A stretch of 64,000 bases of DNA, from positions 117,400,193 through 117,464,192 of the forward strand of contig OU015493.1 of assembly GCA_907164885.2 (NCBI GenBank). The letters run 5' to 3'. Positions 10,547-22,029 of the stretch are shown one piece after another (positions within the stretch are counted from its first letter, which is position 1; each line of letters begins with the position of its first letter). The notes under the pieces were generated by a model. It made no database searches, was not told where the DNA came from, and saw only the letters and a program-made list of their open reading frames with translations. The position numbers were made by a program, and so were the translations under genes. This DNA is from Dolomedes plantarius (taxonomy: Eukaryota > Arthropoda > Arachnida > Araneae > Dolomedidae).

Positions 10547-12909
10547 ATGGATGTGAACTGGGATCGATGCTTGATTTTCAAGCATGACACTGGTGAAAGC
10601 TTGAAATGTCCTTTACTGACCCCACGGACAAGTAGTGAAAAAACAGATGCCTATACAACATTCCTGAAGAATGTAGATCAGTTCCGCAGTATTGATGCTC
10701 TCCCAGTTGAACTGTCTTTCGGAATTAATGAAACTGCTACAAACTTTGCTTCTCATTCCGCTTCATGGTACACATCTTGTCATCTGAAGTTTAATAATTC
10801 GAAGCTGGCAAAGCCTATTAAGAGAAAACAAACTGGTGTTGATCAAAAGAAACGTCGTAGTAAAAGCGTAGCATTGGAGGTACAATGTTGCTTATTTTGC
10901 GAAAAGGGCAAAGATGATGGTCCACTCCATGAAGTTTCAACATTTGATACCGACAGCAATATTCGATCCATGATCACACAGCTCAATGACACACACCTCA
11001 TGACAAGAATAATTGGAGGAGATCTTATAGCAATGGAGGCAAAATATCATCTTGCATGTTTGGTCCAGCTTAGAAATCGCTATAGAAGCCTCACTCATAA
11101 AGCAAGCCTTAAAGAAGAAAACACAGATGAGCAAATGAATGAGTGTCGATCATTCGTAGAACTTACCAGTTACATTAGTACATCAGTGAAGTCTGGTATT
11201 CTCCTTTTCAAAATATCTGTGATACACTCTATGTATATAAATCGTCTTGGGGAACTGGGCATCAAGAAACAAACAACAAGACAAAACTGAAGAATCAATT
11301 GCTGGAGCATTTCCCAGAAGCCCAAGAGTAGTTTTATGGGAGACACACTGTAATCATATTCAATGAAGGCATGAGAAATATATTGAGGGAAGATCTGAAG
11401 ATTCGAGTCTTCTCAAAAGATGCTGTTATCCTGGCCAAAGCAGCAGCAATAGTCAGAAAAGATATCATAAATCATCAAGGTTTCAAATTTAGCGGCTGCT
11501 TCCCAGCACAATGCGTTGTTCTAACTGGGTCATTTCAAAAACACGCAACACATTTTCTACAATACCATTTGATAAGGCTCATGAACAAGAGAACAAGATT
11601 GTGCAAGGTTCAGGTGGTATTGTTGGGATCACAGAAAACCCTGTTTCTCTCCGAGGATGGATGCTTTCAGGACCTGAAATTGCCAGAATGATCAAACAGT
11701 TTGAAGAAGAATGCATTTTAGATAATGATGACATAGATAATCCCAAGAATTTCCAACATCGTGAGCAGGGACTTTCATCACAGAAGAACTTTCAGAAACA
11801 GGTTGTTAGTCTATGTAAAACCATCAATGAAATGGCTAATTCCTTCTTGGATGATTTCCCTAATCTATATATATAAAACAGTTCGGAAACTACTCACTCA
11901 CTGACTGACTGACTGACATACAGCGCACAGACCAAACCGCGGGACCTAAAGGGCTGAAATTTTGCATGGCGATTCTTCTTATAGTGTAGGGGTGCACTAA
12001 GAGAGATTTTTGAAAAATTCTTCTCAGATTTTTTTAATTAAATTTTTAAGCTGTTTTAGGAACTTTTTTTAAGTTTGCATTTAAAATAATAATTTGGGAG
12101 TTATAAAATTTATATCACGAGAAATATCATAAAAATTCCTTTCAGATGAAATCTTTTTTGAATCTTTACCTCTATTTTCTGATTGTTAGTGAATTTTTAA
12201 AGATTCATTTTTAGAATTTAATTTATTAAATGCTGATCACGTGATTTCCTTTTCTGGTTCTTTAAATAAATTTATCGTCACGTGCATAACAACTCAATAG
12301 ACATAAAAATATTTTTTTCTTGCTAATGCGGCAGACGATTCGACATTATTGTGTCTATAAAAATACCCCTTACGATTTTTTTATAAATATATATTTTTTT
12401 CTGCATCAATTGTATATATTGATCGTCGTATTTATTATAAATATACATATATATATATATATTTTTTTTTGCATTAATTGCATACATTGACCGTTGTATT
12501 TAATTTGAATGTACTCCGTAGCGAAGTGCGGGTTTTCAGCTAGTCTAGTGATAAAACTACTCCTCTCAGCAGTATCAACCAGACAAAAAAGGAGTTTTTC
12601 TGTCAGAAGAATCGAGCAATGGACAAACTTCTACCGACTGAGGATGCTCTTCTACAACATTACCGAAGGGCAGTTTATCAAGCAAGTATTTGGACGACCA
12701 GCACACAAACACAGCAAGTGATTCATTTTGCTTGGAATAAGGTTTCAGGGTCATGTGTACTAGTTTGGATGAGAATTCCAGAGGTTTCCCGATCATGCAG
12801 GGAATTGATTAAATGTTCCAGCAAAGGAGACTGCAATAACTGCAAATGTGGGAAAGCCAATCTGGACTGCTCACCACTTTGCAAGTGCAAGTGTAATTTG
12901 CAAGTGTAA
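10547..12909 (+). pseudogene. CXC-tailed transposon protein, broken
   Basis: Long gene of the nested element. The first ORF (10547-11290) encodes about 247 residues with cysteine pairs (CCLFCEKGKDD) and AKYHLACLVQLRNRY. A second part (about 11371-11860) reads across two overlapping frames and contains GFKFSGCFPAQC, followed by SLRGWMLSGPEIARM and LDDFPNL. After the Helitron, 12555-12909 reads LLPTEDALLQH, AVYQASIWTTSTQTQQV and the tail CNNCKCGKANLDCSPLCKCKC, a Tesmin/TSO1-like cysteine-rich (CXC) motif. Stops, frameshifts and an apparent internal deletion make it a pseudogene. I recognise the architecture as a widespread, poorly characterised invertebrate transposon protein, but cannot name its catalytic mechanism. 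Confidence 0.65.
11864..12543 (+). mobile_element. Non-autonomous Helitron, family 2
   Basis: Begins TCTATATATATAAAAC and ends GTTTTCAGCTAG. Host A precedes it and T follows. Just inside the 5' end is an ACTGACTGACTGACTGACAT run, then GGGCTGAAATTTTGCATG, a block common in arthropod Helitrons. 680 bases, no Rep/helicase. It interrupts the CXC-protein gene after the codons for DDFPN. AT dinucleotide runs lie at about 12390-12480. Confidence 0.85.
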
Positions 12910-13318
12910 TTTATTATAACTGCTTCATACTGAATTCCATTGAATGAATACCTATAAATTGTTTTTGTTGTTTTGGGAACACTTATTAGAGTTATATTTG
13001 TACTTATAAATTACTTTAATAAATGATATGGATATATTTTATTATATTTCATTTAATATGGAGACTACCCTAAGTTAGGTAGGGTACTTAGTTTGCTTAA
13101 AACTGTAATTGAAAATTAACGGTAAAATAGATTGTGTTAAAAGTGATATTTTGCCGTATTTGCCGGCCATTTTGGATTTTAGTGCCGTACATGAAAATTT
13201 TTAGAAATTCCAGAGAGCTCCTAGGCTAACATTTATTAGTATGCCCTAAGGTACCTTCATACTAAATTTGGTGCTTTTATCCGCCAGGTAACGGTAATTT
13301 CGTTAAGCGACCGGACTA

Positions 13319-15208
13319 TTAGTGCAATTTAAAGATTGGTGACACTTTGAATTACATAGCAATTGGTTTTTGCGACAACAAAACCTATTTGTGGTGCATT
13401 TAGATTTGCAGTCACATTTTCTAATACCCTGCCCAGTATCAAGGGATTGTTTTATTGCTGTTTGACGTAAAGATATTTCTACAGCATGGACATCTTCTTT
13501 CGTTAAAAATCTCTCTTTGCAAACACTGAATTCAGATCTTGTATAGAATTGCTTCAAAATACCCATTTTAGTACCAAGTTTATAAAAGACATCCTCTGTT
13601 TTACTAAGAACTACAGCTAAAATAGAACGGGCATCAGTTTTTGCTCTGTCTACTTCGGGTACTTTTAACTCTCACAGTGACACCTGGGTCTCACATCGAC
13701 ATTTGGATGCTTAGCATTAGAAACTGCTAACATTTTCTTTGCTTGCTTTTCTAAACCTTTCTTGGCTTCATCATGCTGTATTTTCTAATCCATATTCATT
13801 TTACAGATGTTGCACAAAACATTATTACCATACGCTTCCTCTTTAGGATCTATTTCACCACAAATTACTCGAATAAACATATCACGCGATTTACACTTCT
13901 GAGCAACTGATTCTGCTTTTGAGCAAACAGTACAGACCATGTCTTGTATAGACCTCTTTACAGGCTCTGTACGAAAGAAACTGTGATGGCGATTCTGCTG
14001 AAGTTGAAGGAAAATCAGTGATGACTTCTACAACGGGCAGAGGTGATTCCTTGGAGGGGCAGGGTAACTGAATATTCTTCATAACTGTATCCTCAATCAG
14101 CAGTTTAAGATTACTAGGGATAAATTCTTGTATTTCTATAGGTGATTCTGTAGAAGCAGGGGAGAACGGAATGTCCTCTTGAGTAAGATTTGATTGTGAT
14201 TCCATAATCACAGTCTCTTGTGTATCTTCTAATTTTTCAAGGTCTTCTTCGGTATTTATCGAATGTAATACACTTTGTGGTATAATAGAAGAAGACAATC
14301 CCACTTTTGCGGGACAACCGAACATGGCTTCGTATGGACTTCTTTTTAATTGCAGAATGATAGACACGATTCTTCATTAATTGTACAAATCGTACTCCCT
14401 CACTCCACTTGTTAGTTTGGTTTTCAGCCATCCATGTAATTATCATGTTTTCAATGTCTTGATTTGCTCGTTCGACACTTCCTTGACTTTGGCTGTGTCT
14501 AGGTTTGCCATTTGCCATTTTGATTTCTGGCCACAATTGTGCTACACATTCTAAGATTTTATTAAAACATTCGCGTCCTTTATCAGAATGCAAAATACTT
14601 GGAGCGCCAAAAAGGAGAAAATTATCAAGCAAGTTAGAGGCTACTTCATTCGCCCGTTTTGATGTGAGAGGCTTCAATACAACAAATTTTGTGAAGTGGT
14701 CTTGGTATACGAGAAGAAACTTTCGATCCGGTTGAGATTGGTAATTGATGAGATCCACCTGGCATCTGCTATTGAAATGCGATAAAATAATCGGCTTTAC
14801 AACTATCCCGTTTTTCACAACTTTTTGTTTTTGGTGACAAGGTTCGCATAAATCCAAAAACATTTTATTTGGGCTTGGGTTATATTTTATGTGTGTTTTT
14901 ATGTGGGTGTTTTTATGCTTTTAAGTGTATTTAATTGCTTGATCATTCTGCCTCTTCCACCGTGGCCAACTAACAAATGAGTAGTATACAATATGTCAAA
15001 CAATTCTTCGGTATGCACAAACTTTTTCACAATTTCTCGCGCATCTGACAACGGCTCAATGAGTTTTTCACAGCCTTGAACAGTCAACAGATCATACCTT
15101 TGAATTATTCGATAATCTCGAGATGATTATTTCTTCTTGGAAACTTTTATTCGCTTTACATCTTCAATTATGGAATCATACTTTCTTTTTGTCACTAAAA
15201 CACTATTT
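13319..15208 (-). pseudogene. KRBA2/Ginger-like transposase with C-terminal CXC tail (broken)
   Basis: Minus-strand gene of the surrounding transposon. In order: an amino end with TKRKYDSIIEDVKRIK; RYDLLTVQGCEKLI; a zinc-binding segment (TTHLLVGHGGRGRM, then LCEPCHQKQK); the integrase core with CQVDLINYQSQPDRKF, SILHSDKGREC and GKPRHSQSQGSVERANQD, giving the D, D, E catalytic set; KSPYEAMFGCPAKVGLS; an acidic linker; and the tail KCDCKSKCTTNRFCCRKN, LLCNSKCHQSLNC. Frameshifts near 14350 and stops near 13680-13890 and 15130 inactivate it. The nested element begins in its last codons. The integrase-plus-CXC layout matches vertebrate KRBA2-like proteins (family knowledge). Confidence 0.78.
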
Positions 15209-15853
15209 TATTTTAGATGTTCGCTAAAAAGGTTTGCGAAGAATCTTTTCTTCCTTTAACTCACCAATTCGAGGCTTGCTTGCATACAAGGAGCTAAATT
15301 TATCTGCTTTAAAAAATATCACGACACAAATTTACGCGTTAAAAGGCAGAAACGAATATGAAAACACAATTAGCGGTGCTACGCACTGGCAGCCGACGCA
15401 AATTATGAGAAATAAAAACAACCGGCGACGACAAGACGCTGACGAAACCAGACTAAAAGTGGAGGGAGAGAGAGAAGGAGTAGGGAAAGGGAATGACAGA
15501 AACAAACTTTTGAACGTTAACGATACGGTAGCCGTTAATGTGTACATTACCTAGGTAAATTGCAGAAAACTCTTGATTCCGCACTTTAACGGAACAAACC
15601 AGTTAATCTGCATATTAGCTAGGTAATGTGCACCTTAACGACTTTAGAGCTTTAGCGGTAACATGTATATATAAAATTCACCTGGTCTTTCCAAGAAATG
15701 TTGCGAAACGTAATATCTCGAAAATTGATTTTTTTTAATGCTCTCTTTCGTATTGAACACCTACAATGGATTTAATACATATGATTTTCATTTATTTTTC
15801 ATTTCATCTATTCGGATCTTCTTGAACCTCTTAATAACAGATTTTGCTTTCAG

Positions 15854-15980
15854 ATTTTCATCACTCTTCGAGTAATGTCGTCTTTCTCGTCTACTCAGTT
15901 CTTCCAAACAATACACTCGATGACCCAGTGGTTTTTGTTCCAGATTTCCGTGCCACAATTGTTACCACTGGAAATTCTTG
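15854..15980 (+). CDS. Gene A penultimate exon
   Basis: Acceptor TTTTGCTTTCAG, donor TTCTTG/GTGAGT. The chosen frame takes two bases to complete a codon, then 41 codons (FHHSSSNVVFLVYS ... VVFVPDFRATIVTTGNS), and leaves two bases that join exactly with 16981. A second frame is open too but hits a stop soon after the splice. The peptide is rich in V, T and N as in a beta-sandwich ectodomain. Family not recognised. Upstream phase (1) does not match 9401-9510, so an intervening exon is missing. Confidence 0.6.
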
Positions 15981-16600
15981 GTGAGTTATTTTTTCGACAG
16001 AGAACTAGAAGGATTTTTTATATAAAATGGAAAAGAGCGTAAAAGCGATGTTAAAAAAATTAACAAAAATAAGTAAATAAATAAATAAAATTGCTCACTG
16101 TCTTTCCTTCTTGCAATTCTGGTTATGTTTATCTTCAAATGTGCGAGTTTTTTAACTCTCATTTTAGTTTCCAGACTTATAATTTTTACAAACTTGAATT
16201 AATAGAAAAAATATTCCAGTATCAGACATATATGTTCAGATTCCTCCATGTTGATTCAAAACAAGTATTTTTAATTTATAGGGATTCTCTTGATACTGAT
16301 CATATAGCATAATCTTTTGCATATTTTTTCTCAAAATATTTTTATAACCTGAAAATCACAAACTCCATCTCAAGGTGTAAACTAAAACTCTTTCGCTTAA
16401 TCGTGGTAGCTTAATTGGGTTTTTTTTTAAAGCTTGCGGTTTTATCAACTTAATATTCACGTTTCATAAAATAAATATTGCATTTGGTGGATCATACAAA
16501 AAGATGAATCCCCAAAATTAATAATTCTGCCTTTTCCACATAAGCATTTTTTAACATAAGTATAATCGATTTACATTATTGACTGAGAGTGAACAAACAG

Positions 16601-16678
16601 AGGTAATCACTCAATTGCAGAATCATAGGTAATCACTCAATTGCAGAATCATAGGTAATCATGCAATTTCAGAATCAT
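16601..16678. repeat. 26-bp tandem repeat, three copies
   Basis: Units start at 16601, 16627 and 16653 (AGGTAATCACTCAATTGCAG followed by AATCAT). The third carries two substitutions. It lies in the last intron of gene A. Confidence 0.92.
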
Positions 16679-16980
16679 CAAATTCCATTAATCTGCATAT
16701 TTGTTTTATTTTGTGAGCTGAATTACAAAAAAGCCCCTTGGTTAAGATTCGTAATGAACTTATCTGAATAAAAATTATTAAAGAGGTAGTTAAAGGCATT
16801 TTTAACATTGAGGAGTTTTATTGCTGTCACGATATGTGTTAGGAAATTATAGATGTCTGTAATTAACGTCTTTTACACCAGATGTAGATACTACTAATTC
16901 CATATTTTCCGCCTCATAAACGTGCAATTCATTTATCAAAATGTTTATGTAATTTATTAACTGTTTGTTTTATTTATAAG

Positions 16981-17065
16981 GATGTTTCATCAATCAGAAG
17001 TCAAGGAAAATGTGACGATTCATAATATGCCGTTCATTATATATACTGAATCTTGTTATGAATAA
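16981..17065 (+). CDS. Gene A terminal exon with stop
   Basis: Acceptor TTTTATTTATAAG. The first base completes the TGG codon split from 15854-15980. The frame then reads MFHQSEVKENVTIHNMPF, IIYTESCYE and stops at TAA 17063-17065. The splice and the shared frame support a real 3' end; AATAAA follows at 17120. One N-V-T sequon is present, in line with an extracellular protein, but no family is recognised. Confidence 0.6.
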
Positions 17066-17119
17066 AAACTTACTAAATTGATTTGTGTTTCAATATATTC
17101 ACAATATTCACAAAAATTT

Positions 17120-17125
17120 AATAAA
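17120..17125 (+). terminator. Candidate polyadenylation signal of gene A
   Basis: AATAAA 55 bases after the gene A stop codon, followed by AT-rich sequence. An earlier overlapping candidate, AATAAAA, begins at the stop codon itself (17061). Confidence 0.5.
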
Positions 17126-17389
17126 GATCTAAAATTTGCCATAGTTTTCCCTCATTCAACATACTTATTTTAACTCCAAAAATGTTGAAAAGAAATATAT
17201 TCAAATACAGTTTATTCCTATATGGGTTTCGTTGAAGTGAGTAATGTATAAGATAACTGACTTCCTAATTTAGAACCGTAGAAAGACTCAATTAAATTAC
17301 TGTATAACAAACTGAGTTGTCCTGTTTTACAGGTGTAATTTCTTCCTCCTGTTCAATCTAATTTTTTTTCTTCCTTAAACACTATTTAC

Positions 17390-17622
17390 CAAACCCGATA
17401 ATAAATGACAAACTATTTTGAAACCCTCTGGGAATAATCGTTGTGGTGTAATGTTTTTAAAGCAAAATAAAATGTCGAGAAGAGACACTCTAATAAAGAC
17501 CAAAGTGGTATTTAATCCCATCGCCAACATGGTAAAAATAAAAATGTTCTCAGGATGTTTCTTGTGATACTTTTCACAAGTTTTATCGAAGTTCATATCC
17601 GGATACATTAATAAGAAGTATG
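17390..17622 (-). CDS. Possible minus-strand exon of a multipass membrane protein
   Basis: On the minus strand, TTTATTTCAG precedes and GGGTTTG/GTAAAT follows a 233-nt open stretch (two bases plus 77 codons). The peptide has FLLMYPDMN, a hydrophilic stretch with KKHPENIF, and hydrophobic runs FTMLAMGLNTTLVFI and LLDILF. The order 'P-E, x-IF, hydrophobic helix, R' and a later helix loosely resemble the Frag1/DRAM/Sfk1 membrane family. That is a guess from layout alone. No partner exon was found, and chance openness in AT-rich DNA is possible. Confidence 0.32.
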
Positions 17623-17629
17623 CTGAAAT

Positions 17630-20399
17630 AAATGTCTCCAACTGTCATACTCTTAATGATAGGGCCAGTTCTGAGAAAACAATACTTTACATTGAGTGCC
17701 CTGCCGATAGTTTTCAATTTTACTTGAAAATTGAAAACTATTCTCAGACTGGTAATTATAATCATGATATTAAATACAAAACAACTAAAGGAAAATATGA
17801 ATAGGTATCACACCCTAAATGGTTAGAGGATAAACTCATTAAGGGTTACTTGCGAAAAAAATTTCGTTTTCTTTCAGTTAGTCCAATTCATTAGTGATTT
17901 ATTTTTTTCAAAATGTGCTAGGAACTTATCTCGAAGACATTCCCTTAAATACTCCTGAAGTTCAATGATTTATTCCTTACGTGCGAATTCAGTAAAATAA
18001 ACCAATGTCGTTTCCTGAAAGGGGACAGAGAAGTTTCCTTACCTCATAACGGATTCGTACCTAGGCGGACACTGTAGTGGCTGGCTTCGCTAACCCCGCA
18101 CCATTGTGGACGGCAGACTTCTGCAAAGTAGTTTCAATATTTATTTCTAATGGGATAGAAATTTTTTATTACAGGTAAAACTTCTATACCTTCTTTGTTA
18201 TTGAGGCTATGATCTCAATTAGGAAGTAGGACAGGATTTAGTGATGTAGAGGTTGAAAAATCTGTCCGACGTCCTAGAATAAGCTTCCATGCTATCCGAG
18301 TTGTTTTTCAAGGGTTTTATACGCGTGTTTAAAAGTTTTGTAACTGACTCGTTTTCGACAATCATTTGAATAGTTCTGGAAAATTTGTATTTTTTTAAAA
18401 CAAACACTCTAATACTGAAATCAGAAATTAAAACCGAATACAGAGGCTCAGACGGCATACAAAATGAAAGTTTGAGGACAGAAATACGTAATTCAGTCTG
18501 ACAAATTACCTTTTACTTTGTTTCCTGCTTCAGGAATACTCCAACAATGTTTAACCGACAGGGAAAATCTGCATCTTGGTTCATATGTAATGCCATGGAG
18601 AGAGCAGAGACTTTTTCTTAGTTTTCATAAACTACATTAATTTATCAGAATTATCGTGAAGGAGACTAAACCTAGTTCGATGTGTTCTTGGAACCATGTA
18701 TATCTATATGGTCTGACAATCATCTACATCATCTATCCTTGATTTCAGCGGTACAAATTACCCGCTATGCAGCAACTGGAAACATCGTATGTGTCAGGTA
18801 CGATACCTGATAGGATCAAAACCTTATACTTAGAATACACAGCAGAAAAACAAGATCATACAATGACTTTATAATCACGCCATACAGTGCAAAGCTATTT
18901 AATGTGTATTTTATTTTTATGCACAGTGGTTCTGACATTTAAAATCTTTTTCAATCGTATAAAATTTTCGAGTTCAAGCGTACTCTAAAAATCTAGTTAG
19001 CATGAATGAAATGTTCTCCCATGTCATACTTTGAAACATAAATCAACATTTAAATATATCGGTTAAATGTCGGTGCTGTAAGTATTAAGTTTCAGAGAAC
19101 CAGTTGTCTCAAAAATTAAAACTGTAGACTCCGAAGATCTGTCGAGCGAAATTTGAAAATTGGGAATTTGAGATAATTTTCTTCTCTTAAGCGATTATAT
19201 GAATAATTTTTATCATATCGCTTAAAAAAGAAAACATTAAATTTTATGACTCGGAAATAAAAGTTCCGCTAATTATATGTTAAACAATGATGAATAAAAA
19301 AGTTTCTCTCATTTCAGTAACGATAAGTTACAGAGAGATTAACTACACGAATCTTTCCCCTATTTCTGTGACTGAGTCTGAGGGATACTATCTCTTGTCA
19401 TTCCTACTACCCTAAATTGTTCTTCGGCATTCTGTGACATCGAAACCGTTCTGACGGACCACACACACTTCATTGCGCAGGCATTATTCCCAAATAATTA
19501 TACGTGTTTCCAAGACGATAATTTTTCAGTGTATCTTACGAGACGTGTTTAACAGGTTTGAAGAGCATGATGATGAAGTGCAGCATCTATCCTAATCACC
19601 TAAATTGCCCGATCTTAATGGTATTAAACATTTGTGGAGGTAAAAGCTCGATCGCGTCTGTCTCCGCCAACAAAATTGGAATTATTAGGACATATGCTGC
19701 AGGATACCTATATCTTATATACGAGACTCAAATCATTCTGTCCTACGTGAAATTCATGCTGTTTTGCAAGTTAAAGGTTGGCTTATAGTTTCTTGATAAA
19801 AAAATTCTGCATTAACGGTCAGCACTTCCATTATTTTGATAACCTCCCGTAGTTAATCGTATAGATACTAAAATGGGGAAAACAATTGATGATTCCTTAT
19901 ATATCGATACATAAACTCCAAAACCTCTCAACTGAAAAATTACAAATTTTACAGGCTAGCCGAAAAACATTTTAACAAATGTCACAGCTGCAGATAAATA
20001 CGTCACAAATAAGTCACAGCTGTTCATTAAAATACCTTTAGAATGCACCTAACACTATTTAATGAGTTTTATTATGAATCAGTAGATGGAAGGAGCTGTG
20101 GGTTATCGTATTTCCTCATAAAATGACAACAGAAAAAAATAGTAGTTGAGAGGAGTTTAGTTATCGATATGCAATTAACAGCTTGATTCAGAACAAAACT
20201 CTGAAGGATAAAAATGCTACATACGCAAAATAGATAATTTTCAACGCAATTTCTTCATGTACCTTATACTGCTAGTTTGACTCATATAAAATTTTTTCTA
20301 AAACTTGGTTTGACATTGAAGTTTTCGGCATTTTTCTTCAGAATTGATTCATTTAGTTACACATCAAGCCCAATTAGGTCGGCATGTTCCCTTTTTTTC
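17630..20399. other. Intergenic, nothing recognised
   Basis: About 2.8 kb with only short unrelated ORFs. A TTGATTTCAG acceptor at 18749 precedes a 50-nt open stretch and a GGTACGA donor, but no partner exon supports it. Confidence 0.35.
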
Positions 20400-21186
20400 T
20401 GTCTTTGGAGTTTCGCTTGTAAATCTCTTGTTGAACTGTTTTACGTCACACAGTAAATTGGTACGTCACACAGTAAACGACAACACAGTAAACTGGGGTA
20501 CTCTCATCGTTGGTTATATGGCTCATTCACTCATTGCAGACTCTCGGTAAAGGACACTGGGGCGCTGTCTTCCTCGGGCTCTTTTGCATGGGCCACGGCT
20601 TACATTACTCTCATCGGGCGTGATTCGCACGCACTCGTCTGATTGATACCACCTCTCTCTAACTCCTCACTAAGTATCCTTCCATTTTGCCTCTCTATCT
20701 TATTTCATATTATTTTTCTCTTATTAATGCTGGCTCCGCCTCTTCCAATTTCCATTGGCCATATTATTCATATCCTCGCCATTCGTTCGTGGTTGCCTCT
20801 TTTCAATCCCCTTTTCACCAATGCGCATCGAAGGCGGGATTTATAAAATTCTCCCATATTCCTTAACTTTTCCCATGCTCCATGACATTACCCAGCAGGG
20901 TTGTCTGTTTTATAACCATCATAAATTTAGTCTTCCCCTTCTTCTTTTCTTCTTTTCGTTGCACTCATTCTATAGAACTTTTATCTTATACCTTAATTTT
21001 TTCCTACTAGCCCAATCTTCAATCCATATTTTCGATTTATTGTTGGCTTTCTCCCCTTCTCTTTTATTGCCCGTCATTTGCTTCTTTGCCCTGTTTCTTT
21101 CTTACATTTAGCAATTATTTTACTTCGTCCCGTAATTTTCAATTCTCCTGCCCCTGGACGTGACACTATTGTTATATCCCTATGAC
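20400..21186 (-). repeat. LTR-like fragment related to 45207-46578
   Basis: Shares blocks with the larger LTR: CACTCATTGCAGACTCTCGG (cf. CCTTGCAGACCCTCGG), ACCAATGCGCATCGAAGGCG, GGGATTTATAAAATTCTCCC, and the end CCTATGACA. On the minus strand it begins TGTCATAGGGA, as an LTR should. Pyrimidine-rich ORFs here (20643-21111) are by-products. No internal retroelement sequence flanks it. Confidence 0.6.
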
Positions 21187-21415
21187 AAATTGCGCAGTAG
21201 AAATGAAGGTACTGCTAAGCTGTTGTCGTTCATGCGATCAAGCAGTGCACAAGGGGAAAAATCCAGTCGTGGCGAATTCGCAGCGATGACTACGTCCGTG
21301 AGAGTCGACTAGTTTAACTCTATGTACTCCTGATCGCAACTGCGGTACCGCAACGACACCTGATCGCTCGTGTGCACCGAACTTTAAACTAACCGACTCA
21401 GACGGACGGAGGCGT

Positions 21416-22029
21416 CGCCCGAATTGTACCGTCCTTTCCTGGTATTACATCTTGAATTCTCCCCATTGACCAAGAACAAATTGGGAAACTTTCGCCCTTT
21501 AAAATTACAAGACTACCCTTTTGGATGTTATTTTTTTCAAAATGCCACTTTCCTCTTTGTTGAAGATTGCTTAGAAAATCTCTTGACCATTCCCGCCAAA
21601 TTATTTGGTTAAATTTTTGAATTTGTTCCCAACTAGAAAGCCTGTTATCTGAAACATTAGTTTGATAACAGGTCGACCTATTACAAAATGGCCAGGGGTT
21701 AATGTATCAAAGTCGTTGGGATCTAACGATAATGGAATGAGCGGCCTGCTATTAATACCTTCAACTTGATTTACAACCGTTAAAAATTCTTCAAGAGTTA
21801 ATTTTGAATTGCCTACTGTTCTTTTGAGGTGGTATTTAAAGGGTTTAACTCCTGCATCCCACAGGCCACCAAAATTAGGAGATCTAGGAGGCAAAAACTG
21901 CCAAGAAACTGATTGCGATACCAGATAAGAAGCGAGGGTTTCAGGACAGTTTTTTAAATGTTGGCAAATTTTCTTAATTCAGAATTAGCGTCCACGAAAT
22001 TGATCGCATTGCCCGAAAATATTGTATAG
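21416..22029 (-). pseudogene. BEL/Pao integrase carboxy end (remnant, part 3)
   Basis: Minus-strand reading gives PPRSPNFGGLWDAGVKPFKYH, KLTLEEFLTVVNQVEG, NSRPLIPLS and TLTPGHFVIGRPV, the diagnostic end of BEL/Pao integrases including the PRSPxFGGLWEA glutamate position (here D). Beyond it, frameshifted codons still show the Trp-rich tail and PGKDG. The upstream half is cut at 22029 by the element 22030-25734; it resumes at 25735. Confidence 0.85.

Larger units (their letters stand above)
10194..13318 (+). mobile_element. Nested TIR element carrying a CXC-domain gene; superfamily unclear
   Basis: Inverted repeats of about 145 bases open with TAGTCCGGT and close with ACCGGACTA. Matching blocks include AAAAGCACCAAATTT and GGAATTTCTAAAAATTTTCA. 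TTA lies directly outside both ends (10191-10193 and 13319-13321), a 3-bp duplication. The site is the very end of the integrase gene of the surrounding transposon. Its only gene runs on the + strand and is interrupted by a Helitron at 11864. A TTA duplication is typical of PIF/Harbinger, but the encoded protein does not look like that transposase. Confidence 0.75.
9765..15663 (-). mobile_element. Ginger/KRBA2-type integrase transposon, copy 2 (host of a nested element)
   Basis: Ends TGTTACCGCTAAAG and CTTTAGCGGTAACA, flanked on both sides by TGTA (9761-9764 and 15664-15667), a clean 4-bp target duplication. Subterminal ACCTAG/TAATCTG blocks repeat in both arms. The total is 5899 bases, of which 10194-13318 is a later insertion. 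The minus-strand integrase gene fills the right half. TGT...ACA ends, a 4-bp duplication and a retroviral-type integrase fit the Ginger group of cut-and-paste transposons (family knowledge). It sits in a gene A intron. Confidence 0.85.

Noticed and set aside
18750..18799. Possible extra exon of gene A (TTGATTTCAG acceptor, GGTACGA donor)
   Set aside because: Lies 1.6 kb beyond the gene A stop and polyadenylation signal, all frames are open over so short a span, and no partner exon was found.
20643..21111. Leu/Phe/Pro-rich ORFs resembling a membrane protein
   Set aside because: They lie in pyrimidine-rich LTR-like sequence on the strand opposite the LTR, and similar ORFs appear in the second copy at 46320-46576.
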